From Caldisericota bacterium (GTDB lineage Bacteria; Caldisericota; JANLFM01), in NCBI GenBank assembly GCA_024655865.1, contig JANLFM010000003.1, positions 1-64,000 on the forward strand: a stretch of DNA of 64,000 nt. Direction: 5' to 3'. The notes below the pieces were generated by a model. The model did no database searches and was not told the DNA's origin. It saw only the letters and a list, made by a program, of their open reading frames with translations. The position numbers were made by a program, and so were the translations under genes. Positions 32,543 through 41,178 of the stretch are shown here, piece by piece. Positions within the stretch are counted from its first letter, which is position 1. The number at the start of each line of letters is the position of its first letter.

Positions 32543-33906
32543 AAATATCTTTCGAGCTCAACAGGATGAACTCGGAGAAAAATTTCCCGCGCTTCTTCCC
32601 TCTTTACTTTAATCCACCTCTCGATCAAAGATCGGGGGAACACTCCGTCCTTCGTTAAATATTCGTGATCTTCTTCCAGGGCATCCAGAGCCTCTTCCAT
32701 GGACTTAGGCAGGAAGTCCAACTTTTCCTTGTGACATGTAGCGAAAGAATTTTCTTCGACTGGTCCCAAGCCCTCTTTAACGGGGTCGATTTCCTTTTCT
32801 ATGCTATCCAGTCCTGCAAGTAGAATAGCGCTTAAACAGAGGTACGGGTTAGAGGTGGAATCTGGAGGACGATACTCAAATCTGGTCTCTTCTGCTTCAG
32901 AGACGTAACCGGGAATGCGACAGGCTGAGTTGCGGTTTCCCCTGCCAAAGGTAATGCTTGTTGGGGCCTCAAAACCAGGAACCAGACGTTTGTAAGAATT
33001 GGTGCTGGGGTTCGTGAAAGCACAAAGACTTCGTGCATGCTTCAAAACACCCCCTATAAAGCTCAAGGCAATCCGGCTCAAATTGGAATATGCCCCGTTT
33101 TCACTGTAAAAGAGATTTCTCTCTTCATCCTTCAGAAAGCAGTGCACATGCCAGCCGTTTCCAGGGGCTCCATAAATGGGCTTGGGCATGAAGGTCAGGC
33201 TCAGGTTCTCCCGTTGAGCCAGGTTCCTCAATACGTACTTGATAAGCAGAGCATCGTCGCAAGTCTTAAGAAGGGGCTCAAAGCAGGTTTCAATTTCCTG
33301 CTGACCGAGCCCTCCCCCTTCATGGTGGTGATACTTCACAGGAATTTTTAGTTTCTCTAAGATTTTACAAGCCTGATCCCTGAATTGAGCCAGCTTCTCT
33401 GAGGGAAGGTCTGCATGGTAAGCCCCTTCTCCAATCATTTCCAAGGGGGTAATTTTCCACTTCAGAGAGAGCGCGTCCTCCTCATAAGTGAAATCCTGGA
33501 AGAGGTAAAATTCGTATTCTGGACCCCAGTAAGATATTGCCCCTCTAATTTTATTAATGAGCAGTGCTTCCGCTTTACGCGCTACAAACCTGGAATCGAG
33601 GGGAAATGGGGATCGCTCTCGGTCAGGAATGTGAATATTGGCAAAACAGGAGAGAACGGTGGCTTCCCTGAAAGGATCTTTGAAACAGGTTGTGGCATCG
33701 GGAATTAAAACCAGGTCTGAGGACTCCACAGAGGAAAGGTGATAAGAACTTGCATCAAAACCAATGCCATCGGTAAAGACCTTCTCTGTGACGTAAGAAG
33801 AAGGCAAAGTAAGGTGCCTAAGATTCCCAGCCAGATCCACGACTTTTAAATCAAGAAAATCAATTTCCTCCCTCTCAAGGATTACCTTCAGCGCGTTATA
33901 GTCCAT
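32539..33906 (-). CDS. glnA: Glutamine synthetase, type I
   Basis: Makes glutamine from glutamate, ammonia and ATP. The 455-residue product has the beta-grasp start (IDFLDLKVVDLAGNLRHLTLP), FDASSYHLSSVESSDLVLIPD, YWGPEYEFYLFQ with metal Glu, HHHEGGGLGQQEIE, MPKPIYGAPGNGWHVHCFL, NSYKRLVPGFEAP, and FEYRPPDSTSNPYLCLSAILLAGLDSI with the catalytic Arg and metal Glu. No NLYDLP adenylylation site is visible, which fits the GSI-alpha group. It ends at LERYF, as usual. A TATAAT lies on the minus strand at 33935-33940 with a poor -35; GGAGGAGG precedes ATG. No PII gene or ammonium transporter is adjacent. Confidence 0.95.
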   Translation of the reverse strand: MDYNALKVILEREEIDFLDLKVVDLAGNLRHLTLPSSYVTEKVFTDGIGFDASSYHLSSVESSDLVLIPDATTCFKDPFREATVLSCFANIHIPDRERSPFPLDSRFVARKAEALLINKIRGAISYWGPEYEFYLFQDFTYEEDALSLKWKITPLEMIGEGAYHADLPSEKLAQFRDQACKILEKLKIPVKYHHHEGGGLGQQEIETCFEPLLKTCDDALLIKYVLRNLAQRENLSLTFMPKPIYGAPGNGWHVHCFLKDEERNLFYSENGAYSNLSRIALSFIGGVLKHARSLCAFTNPSTNSYKRLVPGFEAPTSITFGRGNRNSACRIPGYVSEAEETRFEYRPPDSTSNPYLCLSAILLAGLDSIEKEIDPVKEGLGPVEENSFATCHKEKLDFLPKSMEEALDALEEDHEYLTKDGVFPRSLIERWIKVKREEAREIFLRVHPVELERYF

Positions 33907-34099
33907 TTTCCTCCTCCGGATTTGTGCTTTTTGAATTATACCAGAGTGGGCGGGACTGGATAAAATAGGTGTCAGAGCAAATTAGGATGAAGTAAGAAAG
34001 ATCCCCTTCAAACCTCCTTAAAGCGCACACAAAATAAGCAGGGTGCGAATTTTTTCCAGCAAAGGCGGGAAACATTGAGCCAGAACGGAAGGATCTAAC

Positions 34100-35407
34100 T
34101 CATCCGCTGAGCTTCAAGATGGCGCAGGTCTCCACATGGAAGGTATGCGGGAAGAAATCAAAAGGGAGAGCCTCAAGAAGCTCATAGTTTGTTAGCTCCT
34201 GGAGATCGCGAGCCAGGGTCGTAGGGTTGCAGGAAACATAAATAATGTATGTCGCTCGGGAGAGGTTTAAGATTTCTCTGGTTTTCGGGTGCAATCCGGA
34301 ACGGGGAGGATCGAGTACGATCAAATCAAATTGACTCAAGTTGTCCATTTCTTCAGCTTCCTTTTGAAGGAAATGGAGATTATCAAGACCGTTTAAGGAG
34401 GCATTGATTTTGGCATCGGAGACCGCCTGAGCCATTTTCTCCACGCCCCAAACCTCAGGTGCGGTGTCTGCCAGAAAGCAGGCGATGGTACCGGTGCCAC
34501 AGTAAAGATCGAGGATCCGTTCAGGGTGAATGTCCCGGGCGAATTCCCTGATTTTCTGATAGAGAGCCTCAGCTTGAAGGGAATTTGTCTGGAAAAAGGA
34601 AGAAGGAGAAATCCTAAAGCGAAGTTTCCCAATTTCTTCGACTATAAAGCCACTACCGGAAAGAACCTCCTCTTTATCAATATGATGGCTGTCCCCCCAG
34701 GAGCGGTTCAGGGTAAAAATTACGGTTGCCTCCTTTAGTCTGGAAACGAGGGCTTCCTTCGCTAATTCAGGGATCTCTTCCCCGCAAATCAGGTTTAACA
34801 AGAGTTCCTCTCTCCGCTGGGAGCGCCTGATCACGAGGTGGCGCAATGCCCCCTTATGCTCCCTTAAATCCCACACTGAAAGGCCAAAATCCGAGGCCCA
34901 ATCCCGTATTATGGGGAAGATCTCCCCTACAGAAAAGGAGGAAATGGGACATTCTTTTAAGTCCACCACCCTGCGAAAGTCGCCCCTGGGATGAAGCCCG
35001 AGGTTCACTCCTTCCCCGGCTTGAAAAGTAAACTCCATTTTGTTGCGATATCTCCAGACCAGTGGGGAAGGAAGGCAATCCTTGACCTCTATGGATTTAA
35101 TTCCTCCTATACGCTTAAAGGAGTCAGCCACAAATTCCCTTTTTGATTCCAGTTGAAGTTCGTAGGATGCATGTTGCAGGGAGCACCCGCCGCATTCCAG
35201 GAAATGCCCGCATTTGGGGCTAACCCTTGAGGAAGAGGGCGTGATAATCTCCAATAATCTTGCCCGAAGGTAGTCGCTTTTGACCTTTGTCACCTGAGCG
35301 AGAACGGACTCGCCGGGAAGAGCACCTTCCAGAAAGACGACTCTGCCGTCCGGGGCTCTGGCCAATGCCTTTCCCTCGTAAATTAACTTTTCAATTTCCA
35401 GCCTCAA
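34100..35407 (-). CDS. rlmD: 23S rRNA (uracil-5-)-methyltransferase, RlmD/RumA family
   Basis: An RNA m5U methyltransferase. I start it at TTG 35407 because AAAGGAGAGG lies just upstream and TATATTAT before it looks like a -10; ATG codons at 35425 and 35440 are alternatives. The product (435 residues from this start) has a TRAM domain (EKLIYEGKALARAPDGRVVFLEGALPGE), the [4Fe-4S] ligands CGHFLECGGCSLQH, the SAM fold (DLYCGTGTIACFLADTAPEVWGVEK), FQTNSLQAEALY, DPPRSGLH and the catalytic Cys in IYVSCNPTTLARDL. Which uridine is modified (U747, U1939 or tRNA U54) cannot be decided by eye. Confidence 0.9.
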   Translation of the reverse strand: MRLEIEKLIYEGKALARAPDGRVVFLEGALPGESVLAQVTKVKSDYLRARLLEIITPSSSRVSPKCGHFLECGGCSLQHASYELQLESKREFVADSFKRIGGIKSIEVKDCLPSPLVWRYRNKMEFTFQAGEGVNLGLHPRGDFRRVVDLKECPISSFSVGEIFPIIRDWASDFGLSVWDLREHKGALRHLVIRRSQRREELLLNLICGEEIPELAKEALVSRLKEATVIFTLNRSWGDSHHIDKEEVLSGSGFIVEEIGKLRFRISPSSFFQTNSLQAEALYQKIREFARDIHPERILDLYCGTGTIACFLADTAPEVWGVEKMAQAVSDAKINASLNGLDNLHFLQKEAEEMDNLSQFDLIVLDPPRSGLHPKTREILNLSRATYIIYVSCNPTTLARDLQELTNYELLEALPFDFFPHTFHVETCAILKLSG

Positions 35408-35467
35408 GGCCTCTCCTTTTTGCATAATATAAGAGTACAAAAAATGAGGGGATGAGAAAACGAGCGC

Positions 35468-36208
35468 ATGTTTGATTTAACTTCTGACCCTTACAGAAAC
35501 CTGGCTCCCGTTTATGATCAGCTCGGGCTCTCAGAAGCCGGGGAGCGCTACGCCCGGGAGATACTGGAAGCACTGAAAGAAACAACCTCCCCGGGAAGAA
35601 TGTTGGATCTGGGATGCGGAACTGGAAAGGCAGCTATAATGTTTGCCCTTTCCCGGTGGAATGCCGCTGGTCTGGATCTTTCGCAGGAAATGATCACCAT
35701 GGCCAGGCTTCAGGCTCTGGAGGCCCAGGCTAAAGTGGATTTTCTCAGACAGGACATGCGCACTCTGAATTTGGAAAACCAATTTCTCCTCATTACCTGT
35801 TTCGCCGCCCTGAATCACCTTCGCCAGGAAAGCGATCTGGAAGCGGTAATCCGGGTAGCAGCTCGGGCAATCACAAAAGGTGGCTTCCTGGCCTGTGATC
35901 TATTTTCTCCTGGAGCTTTCCCTGGGGAATCCACAAAGGTCAAAATGGCCCCCAACCTTTACCTGATCGAGAAGTGCTCCTGGCGCAAGGACGATCTCCT
36001 TGAGCGTCTGCTGATCTGGTTTAAGAGGAAAGGGGAGCTCTTCGAAAAAAGGGAAAGTTTGGTCGAGGAGCGGGCATATCCCCAGGATTATTTCCTGCAA
36101 ATTGCAAAAAAATACGGGTTCAAGCTTTTAAAAAGATGGCTGATCAATGAGGAACTGATTCCGGAAGAAGAAGGGCCTTATAGCCTTTTTCTATTCCAGA
36201 AGCGTTAG
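35468..36208 (+). CDS. Class I SAM-dependent methyltransferase
   Basis: A 246-residue small-molecule-type methyltransferase of unknown substrate. Motif I is RMLDLGCGTGKAAIMFA, followed by NAAGLDLSQEMITMARLQA (motif II acidic end), VDFLRQDMRTLNL and ITCFAALNHL. It begins DPYRNLAPVYDQLG, typical of the family with YDxL start. Divergent from the RNA methyltransferase gene with about 60 bases between; converges on the flippase-like gene with a four-base overlap. Could modify a quinone, lipid or cofactor; nothing nearby decides it. Confidence 0.85.
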   Translation: MFDLTSDPYRNLAPVYDQLGLSEAGERYAREILEALKETTSPGRMLDLGCGTGKAAIMFALSRWNAAGLDLSQEMITMARLQALEAQAKVDFLRQDMRTLNLENQFLLITCFAALNHLRQESDLEAVIRVAARAITKGGFLACDLFSPGAFPGESTKVKMAPNLYLIEKCSWRKDDLLERLLIWFKRKGELFEKRESLVEERAYPQDYFLQIAKKYGFKLLKRWLINEELIPEEEGPYSLFLFQKR

Positions 36209-37167
36209 TAGCGCTCATCGAGCACCCAATGAGCGATGGTCCACCTCAGGGCAAAAATCCCTACGATAAATCCCAACCAGAGATTGAAAAAGCGCACTAT
36301 CATTACCGAGGTAGCTGCCGCCTCTACGGGGACCTGCCTGGAAAGGAGCAGGGCCATTAGACTCCCCTCCACAACCACCAACCCTCCCGGGGAAAGGGAG
36401 ACGCCTCCCGCAATCGAAGAAAGGTTCAAAAAGAAAAGGGCCTCCATGAAGGTAATCTGGGCGTAAATTCCCTTAAGAAGATAGAAGAACGCCACCGTTT
36501 GAAAAAAGGCGGAACAAGCGCTCAAGAAGATAGCGAAAGCGAGTCTTTTCCAGGTGAAGACCAGCCGAACTGAAGCGTAAAAAGAATCAAGGGAATCAGC
36601 TACACGAGAAAGCTTGCCTCTGGATCTGAGGAACTTAATTAAAGAGAGAAACCACTTTTCCCTGCTTATAAGCAGCATGGCTAAGAGAAAAAAACACTTG
36701 AAGGCAACCAGGATGGTCCATCCGTAGTGAAATTGGACAGCCCCAACTGTTGCCAGGAGCGCGATCCCGCTTCCGTCCGAGAGTCTCTCTGCAAAAACTA
36801 CGGGCAAGGTCTTAGACACGGGGATGTCTCTTTTCTCTAAGAGGAAGGATTTAACAGCCTCTCCCAGGTTTCCCGGCGTTGCCGAGAGGGAAAGGCCAGC
36901 GAGAAAAACTATCAGTGATTCCTGGTGGCGCAAACTAAAGTGGAAGGGCTTGAGCAAAAATTGCCAGCGAAGGAAGCGAAAATAGTAATCAAAGGCGGAA
37001 AGGACAACTAAAAAGAAAGCCAGAGATGCGGAGAGAGTGAGAATTTTGGCCCCCACAGCCCGGGCATCCCCCCAGAAGAGTAAAGCTACAAAAACGAGAA
37101 GGCCGAGAATGCCCGCAAGGAGCAAACCGCGTTTCCAGGCCTCTGCCTTTCGATGAGACTCCTCCAT
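36205..37167 (-). CDS. Lysylphosphatidylglycerol synthase-type flippase-like membrane protein
   Basis: A 320-residue protein of the LPG_synthase_TM/UPF0104 family with about eight membrane spans. Diagnostic segments are FLAGLSLSATPGNLGEAVKSFLL (the SxTPGxxGE motif), VFAERLSDGSGIALLA (the ERxxD motif) and SIAGGVSLSPGGLVVVEGSLMALL (PGGxGxxE-like). Such domains flip or sense lipids in LPG synthases and related glycolipid pathways. It starts at the last base of the upstream HAD gene, so the two are coupled. Confidence 0.88.
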   Translation of the reverse strand: MEESHRKAEAWKRGLLLAGILGLLVFVALLFWGDARAVGAKILTLSASLAFFLVVLSAFDYYFRFLRWQFLLKPFHFSLRHQESLIVFLAGLSLSATPGNLGEAVKSFLLEKRDIPVSKTLPVVFAERLSDGSGIALLATVGAVQFHYGWTILVAFKCFFLLAMLLISREKWFLSLIKFLRSRGKLSRVADSLDSFYASVRLVFTWKRLAFAIFLSACSAFFQTVAFFYLLKGIYAQITFMEALFFLNLSSIAGGVSLSPGGLVVVEGSLMALLLSRQVPVEAAATSVMIVRFFNLWLGFIVGIFALRWTIAHWVLDERY

Positions 37168-37913
37168 TATTCCACCTTTATATACGAGAGATCCGGGATT
37201 ACCAGATCAAAACAATTCTTCAACTGATCCAGCGTTCCGGTCCCGGTTAAAACTCCTACGGTAGACTTGACCCCGGCGTTTTTCCCCATCCGGGCATCAA
37301 GGCAGGAATCCCCGATCACGATCATCTCCTCCGGAGGGATTCTCAGCTTTTCAACGCATTTAAAAATGAAATCGGGATGGGGCTTGGGAAAAGCAACCTC
37401 GTCAACTCCCACAATCAGGTTAAAATACCGAGACCAATTCAAGAGGGACATCATTTTCTCCGCCCGGGCGTGACCGTCACCTGTAGCCAGGGCAAGGAGG
37501 AAGCCATGAGAGTGCAGCTCCCTTAAAAGATCATCGGCATAAGGAAGAGGCCGCAAATTGGCCCCAATATCCAGGGAGTCCTCCGCTTCCTGAAAGATGC
37601 GATGAGCGATTTCTCGAGCAACGGGAAAGGAATATCCTTTTCCATAGATCAGCCCGGCGCAGAGGGTTTCCTCTTCTTTTCTCGCAGCTGTGCTTAAGGG
37701 GCCTCCGGGATCGATCTTGCCGCTTTCTAAGTCGTAACCGCATATAAAAGCAAAATCTTTCTCTACGCCATGCCCCAGAAAACGAACAAGCGCTTGAAGA
37801 CGAGCCCTGAAGAGGGATTCTAACACTAAATGAAAATCGATCAGGGTCCCGTCTTTATCAAAAATAATTGCCTGGCAGTCTATCTGATAATCGGATATAT
37901 AAAGCCTGCCCAT
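37167..37913 (-). CDS. HAD-superfamily hydrolase
   Basis: A 248-residue phosphatase-like protein. Motif I is IIFDKDGTLIDF (nucleophile Asp), motif II LALATGDGH, motif III Lys in FPKPHPDFI, motif IV MIVIGDSCLDARMGKNAGV. The C1 cap lies between residues about 35 and 110. Similar to phosphoglycolate phosphatase-type enzymes; substrate unknown. It follows FlxA by 30 bases on the same strand and could be the tail of the large Hdr operon. Confidence 0.85.
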   Translation of the reverse strand: MGRLYISDYQIDCQAIIFDKDGTLIDFHLVLESLFRARLQALVRFLGHGVEKDFAFICGYDLESGKIDPGGPLSTAARKEEETLCAGLIYGKGYSFPVAREIAHRIFQEAEDSLDIGANLRPLPYADDLLRELHSHGFLLALATGDGHARAEKMMSLLNWSRYFNLIVGVDEVAFPKPHPDFIFKCVEKLRIPPEEMIVIGDSCLDARMGKNAGVKSTVGVLTGTGTLDQLKNCFDLVIPDLSYIKVE

Positions 37914-37943
37914 TAATTATATTTTAGCAGGCCTGGCAAATTT

Positions 37944-38792
37944 CTAATATTCGGCAGGCAGTTTCTCCAATTCTGAGACCTTAAATATCGGACCATCCCG
38001 GCAAACGTATTTAAGTCCGATATTACATCTGCCGCACTTTCCTATGCCGCACTTCATTCTTCGTTCTAAAGAGGTATAAATTCTGTCTTTGGAAATTCCT
38101 TTCTCAATAAGCCTGGGGATTGTCAACCGGATCATGATCGGTGGTCCGCAGATAAAACAGTAAGTATTGAGAGGATCAACATCCACTTTAGCCACAATGT
38201 CAGGAACAAACCCCACCAACCCTGTCCACCCCGGATATTCCCGATCAACGGTGAGGTGCAGCTTTACTCTGGGATTCCCTTTCCATTCTTCAAGAAGGTC
38301 CTTGTAGAGGAGCATCCCGGGAGTCCTTGCTCCGTAAACCAGGTCTATATCTTTGACTTTATCGCTCCAATCCTGGAGCACGTATTCCGTGAAGGAGGCC
38401 AGTGTAGTGAAGGCGAAACCACCGGAGATGATGAAAAGGTTCGCCCCTAAAAGGTCCTCAATCGGGTAATAGTTTCCAAAAGGTCCCCGAACTCCCACGA
38501 TGTCTCCCTGATCCAGCTGGTGGATGGCCCTGGTTACAGTCCCTGTTTTATTCACAGTAATTTTGATCAGTTCTTCCCGAGGGCTGGAAGCTATTCCAAA
38601 AGGGCTTTCTCCCTTCCCGGGAACAGAGAGTTCAATAAACTGACCCGGTCGGAAATAAAAATTTTTCCTAACTTCTTCATCCAAAAGGGATAACCAGAGA
38701 GTCTTGAGCGATCGATCCTCGCTCTCAAACCTCACTTTCTCTACCCTTACGGGTATAGGAAGATAGGGGTTAACGGGGAAATTTTGCCACAT
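37944..38792 (-). CDS. flxA: FlxA-like NAD(P)H/FAD oxidoreductase subunit
   Basis: A ferredoxin-reductase-type flavoprotein of 282 residues, similar to FlxA, AsrB and the gamma subunit of soluble NiFe hydrogenase. The FAD part has FRPGQFIELSVPG, the pyridine-nucleotide part has GPFGNYYPI, FIISGGFAFTTLASF, VYGARTPGMLLY and CFICGPPIMI. The C-terminal [2Fe-2S] site is MKCGIGKCGRCNIGLKYVC, as in PyrK and HydG. Its role would be to pass electrons between NAD(P)H and the FeS subunits FlxB and FlxC, then through FlxD to HdrA. The start overlaps FlxB by 23 bases. It closes the Flx block of the operon. Confidence 0.87.
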   Translation of the reverse strand: MWQNFPVNPYLPIPVRVEKVRFESEDRSLKTLWLSLLDEEVRKNFYFRPGQFIELSVPGKGESPFGIASSPREELIKITVNKTGTVTRAIHQLDQGDIVGVRGPFGNYYPIEDLLGANLFIISGGFAFTTLASFTEYVLQDWSDKVKDIDLVYGARTPGMLLYKDLLEEWKGNPRVKLHLTVDREYPGWTGLVGFVPDIVAKVDVDPLNTYCFICGPPIMIRLTIPRLIEKGISKDRIYTSLERRMKCGIGKCGRCNIGLKYVCRDGPIFKVSELEKLPAEY

Positions 38793-39780
38793 CTTTAATC
38801 ACCTCGCGCATATCAATCCCGGCAGGACAAACCTCAATGCACCGGCCACACCCTGTGCACCCTAAAATGCCGTGCAAATAGGGAATGTAGCTGAACTTGT
38901 GCAGGAAGCGCTGTCTCCACCTTTCTTTTAAAGTGGGCCGGGGATTGTGTCCGCTGGCTTCCAGGGTGTAAAGGTTGAACATGCAGGAATCGTAAGTACG
39001 AATCCTCTTCCCTGCGGGACCATAATTTATGTCCTGGATGTCAAAGCAGTAACAGGTTGGGCAGAGATAGGTACAGCTCGCGCACCCCAGGCAGGTGGAA
39101 CTGATCTTATCCCAGAGTTTCTCCTCCAAAATCAAGGATAGGTATTCCTCGGGGGATAAAATCGGGAGCGGTTCAACGGTGCGCTGAGGAAGAGAACCCT
39201 TTTCCACCTCGTCCTCACCTCGCACCTCCTGGATCTGGAAGGCATAATCTTTCAATCTTTGAGAGATGATTTCGTTATTGGACAGGACTCCCACGGCATC
39301 GTTCAGATCGTAGATAATGGCGTCCGCGCCATTTAGGCGGTCAGGGCCAGAACCCAGAGAATCGCAGAAGCAGTTATCCTCAAATTCCAAGCAAGCCACA
39401 GTGACAAGAAGGGTGTTTTCCCGCCTTCTTTTAAAGTAGGGGTCGATGGGCTCAACTTTCAAAAAATTGGCCTCCAGTGCCTGAATCCCATGGGCGTCAC
39501 AGGGGCGAAGCCCCAAGATGAGCCTTTTACCTTCGTCCAGAACCGGCTTTTGTGAGGGTTTATAGCGCAGGAAATAAAACATGGTCTCCGCCTGGGGAAA
39601 AAGAAGTTCTTTGGCGGAAGCAGTGCTCCGCTCAAAACGGAGGTCCTCAGGGAGACCATCAGGGGAGGTTTCTTTTAAGAGCACCCTTTCCCCTTCCTTC
39701 TTTGGGGTATAGAAAGAATATTCCGGGAACTCCTTCAGGGCCTCCAGCAACTTTTTCCGGGCTAATTTCAGGAACAGCAT
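38770..39780 (-). CDS. flxB: FlxB-like iron-sulfur subunit (HydB/AsrA type)
   Basis: A 336-residue ferredoxin-like electron carrier. The N-terminal domain has RLILGLRPCDAHGIQALEANF and CLEFEDNCFCDSLGSGP, typical of the beta subunit of sulfhydrogenase and of anaerobic sulfite reductase subunit A. Two C-terminal [4Fe-4S] sites are CLGCASCTYLCPTCYCFD and CTGCGRCIEVCPAG. With FlxA it would form the NAD(P)H-oxidising or -reducing arm. The ATG region overlaps the FlxC end by 13 bases. No NiFe hydrogenase subunits occur here, so the unit serves Hdr rather than hydrogenase. Confidence 0.87.
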   Translation of the reverse strand: MLFLKLARKKLLEALKEFPEYSFYTPKKEGERVLLKETSPDGLPEDLRFERSTASAKELLFPQAETMFYFLRYKPSQKPVLDEGKRLILGLRPCDAHGIQALEANFLKVEPIDPYFKRRRENTLLVTVACLEFEDNCFCDSLGSGPDRLNGADAIIYDLNDAVGVLSNNEIISQRLKDYAFQIQEVRGEDEVEKGSLPQRTVEPLPILSPEEYLSLILEEKLWDKISSTCLGCASCTYLCPTCYCFDIQDINYGPAGKRIRTYDSCMFNLYTLEASGHNPRPTLKERWRQRFLHKFSYIPYLHGILGCTGCGRCIEVCPAGIDMREVIKDVAKFPR

Positions 39781-40736
39781 TTCTTTCCCTCCGTTAGTCC
39801 CCCGCCCCAGAAGAAGTCCGGGTCTTCCAGGCGGTACTCACCTAAGGCTGGTTTTTCCCCAATTTCCAATCCGGGTTGATACTGGAAAAGCTCAGAAACA
39901 CTCTGGTTAGCCCAGGCTAAAAGGGACATCAAGTCGACCCCTTCCGGACAGGCACGAGCACAGGAACCGCACTGCACACATCTTCCAGCAAGGTGGTAGA
40001 CCCTGGTCAAAAGCCAGATCAGGTTATCCGCCACTTCAGGTACCGCCGTAAGCCAGCGAGGCTCTGAGGATTCCACAAAACAGCTCTCGCAATAGCACAT
40101 TGGGCAGGCCTGCCTGCAGGCGTAACAGCGGATGCATTTCTCCGCTTCCTTTTTGAAATAAAGAAGCCTCTTCCCCGGTGAGAGCTCGACCAGGGCCTTT
40201 ACTCTTTTTTCCAGATTCCCGCTGGGATTTTTCCTTGAGGAACCCTCGATCAGGTAATCGTAAAGCACAGGACCTGAATGATCGCAATCCAGGCAACTCT
40301 CTGAAAGGTAGTCTTCCAGGGGGAGCTCTACAATCTGGCCCCCTCTTTGAAGGGTAAATTTGCCATTTTGAGAATCTAAAAAACGCACTCCCTTCAGATC
40401 TCCTAACTTTTTTCTCTCGATCAGGCCCTGACAGGGAACTCCGACTACTGTTAATCGATCGCGGGAAACCTGTCCCTCGTTGATCAAAATCACTAGGGAT
40501 CGGGAAACGCAACCCGGGGCAATAATTCCTACCTTTTTCCCCTTAAACCTGGGGATGAAGGTGGCCAGATTTAAAGAGGCACTGGGATCCCAGCTAATCT
40601 TTTCCAGAGACTCTAAAGAGGTGAAAACGGCTGGTTTGAGAAAGCCTGAGGATGACCTCTCGAAGCCCAAAAAGAGATCCAGTTCCTTTTCCCTGAAGGC
40701 CTCCTGACACTTCAAGATCAAATCATCTGTTCTCAT
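39768..40736 (-). CDS. flxC: FlxC-like iron-sulfur protein
   Basis: A 322-residue protein with an N-terminal domain (KVGIIAPGCVSRSLVILINEG, VGVPCQGLIE) like that of FlxC and F420-reducing hydrogenase beta/FdhB relatives. It carries a cysteine cluster ESCLDCDHSGPVLYD and two C-terminal [4Fe-4S] sites: CIRCYACRQACPMCYCESC and CVQCGSCARACPEGVD. It ends in a Cys pair (KKCCS). It is cotranscribed with FlxA, FlxB and FlxD and overlaps FlxD by 14 bases. Its place in the chain between FlxB and FlxD is inferred from Flx systems of sulfate reducers. Confidence 0.82.
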   Translation of the reverse strand: MRTDDLILKCQEAFREKELDLFLGFERSSSGFLKPAVFTSLESLEKISWDPSASLNLATFIPRFKGKKVGIIAPGCVSRSLVILINEGQVSRDRLTVVGVPCQGLIERKKLGDLKGVRFLDSQNGKFTLQRGGQIVELPLEDYLSESCLDCDHSGPVLYDYLIEGSSRKNPSGNLEKRVKALVELSPGKRLLYFKKEAEKCIRCYACRQACPMCYCESCFVESSEPRWLTAVPEVADNLIWLLTRVYHLAGRCVQCGSCARACPEGVDLMSLLAWANQSVSELFQYQPGLEIGEKPALGEYRLEDPDFFWGGGLTEGKKCCS

Positions 40737-41175
40737 TTAAAAACCTCACGAGGTCGGCTTTTTCCCGGACAAATTCCTGATTGGGACCTGCTTCCTTTAC
40801 TTCGGCGGTGAACTCCCTGATCAGCTGGGCAAACTGGGCGCCTTCGCTTGCGGAAATCCAGGCCATTTTAAAACGAGCGGGGTTCAGGCCTACAAAATCC
40901 AGGAGTTTTTTAAAAACCTCCAGACGCCTACGGGCATAATAATTCCCGCTTTGATAGTGACAATCTCCAGGATGACATCCTGAGACCAGTACCCCATCTG
41001 CCCCCTCGTAAAGGGCTTTAAGAACAAAAAGAGGGTTCACCCTTCCCGAACAGGGCACCCTGATTACCCGAACATGGGGAGGGTACTGGAATCTGGAAAC
41101 CCCTGCCAGATCCGCTCCCGCATAAGAGCACCAGTTGCAGAGAAAAGCAATAATCTTCGGCTCAAACTTTTCCAT
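40723..41175 (-). CDS. mvhD: MvhD/FlxD-type [2Fe-2S] connector protein
   Basis: A 150-residue electron-transfer protein that links a dehydrogenase or hydrogenase to HdrA. The cluster ligands of the family are all present: AFLCNWCSYAGADLAG, VPCSGRVNP and VSGCHPGDCHY. ATG is three bases after the giant HdrA stop, the order seen in known Hdr-Flx and Mvh-Hdr operons. It therefore likely docks onto the HdrA fusion encoded upstream and receives electrons from FlxABC. Confidence 0.93.
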   Translation of the reverse strand: MEKFEPKIIAFLCNWCSYAGADLAGVSRFQYPPHVRVIRVPCSGRVNPLFVLKALYEGADGVLVSGCHPGDCHYQSGNYYARRRLEVFKKLLDFVGLNPARFKMAWISASEGAQFAQLIREFTAEVKEAGPNQEFVREKADLVRFLNENR

Positions 41176-41178
41176 CTC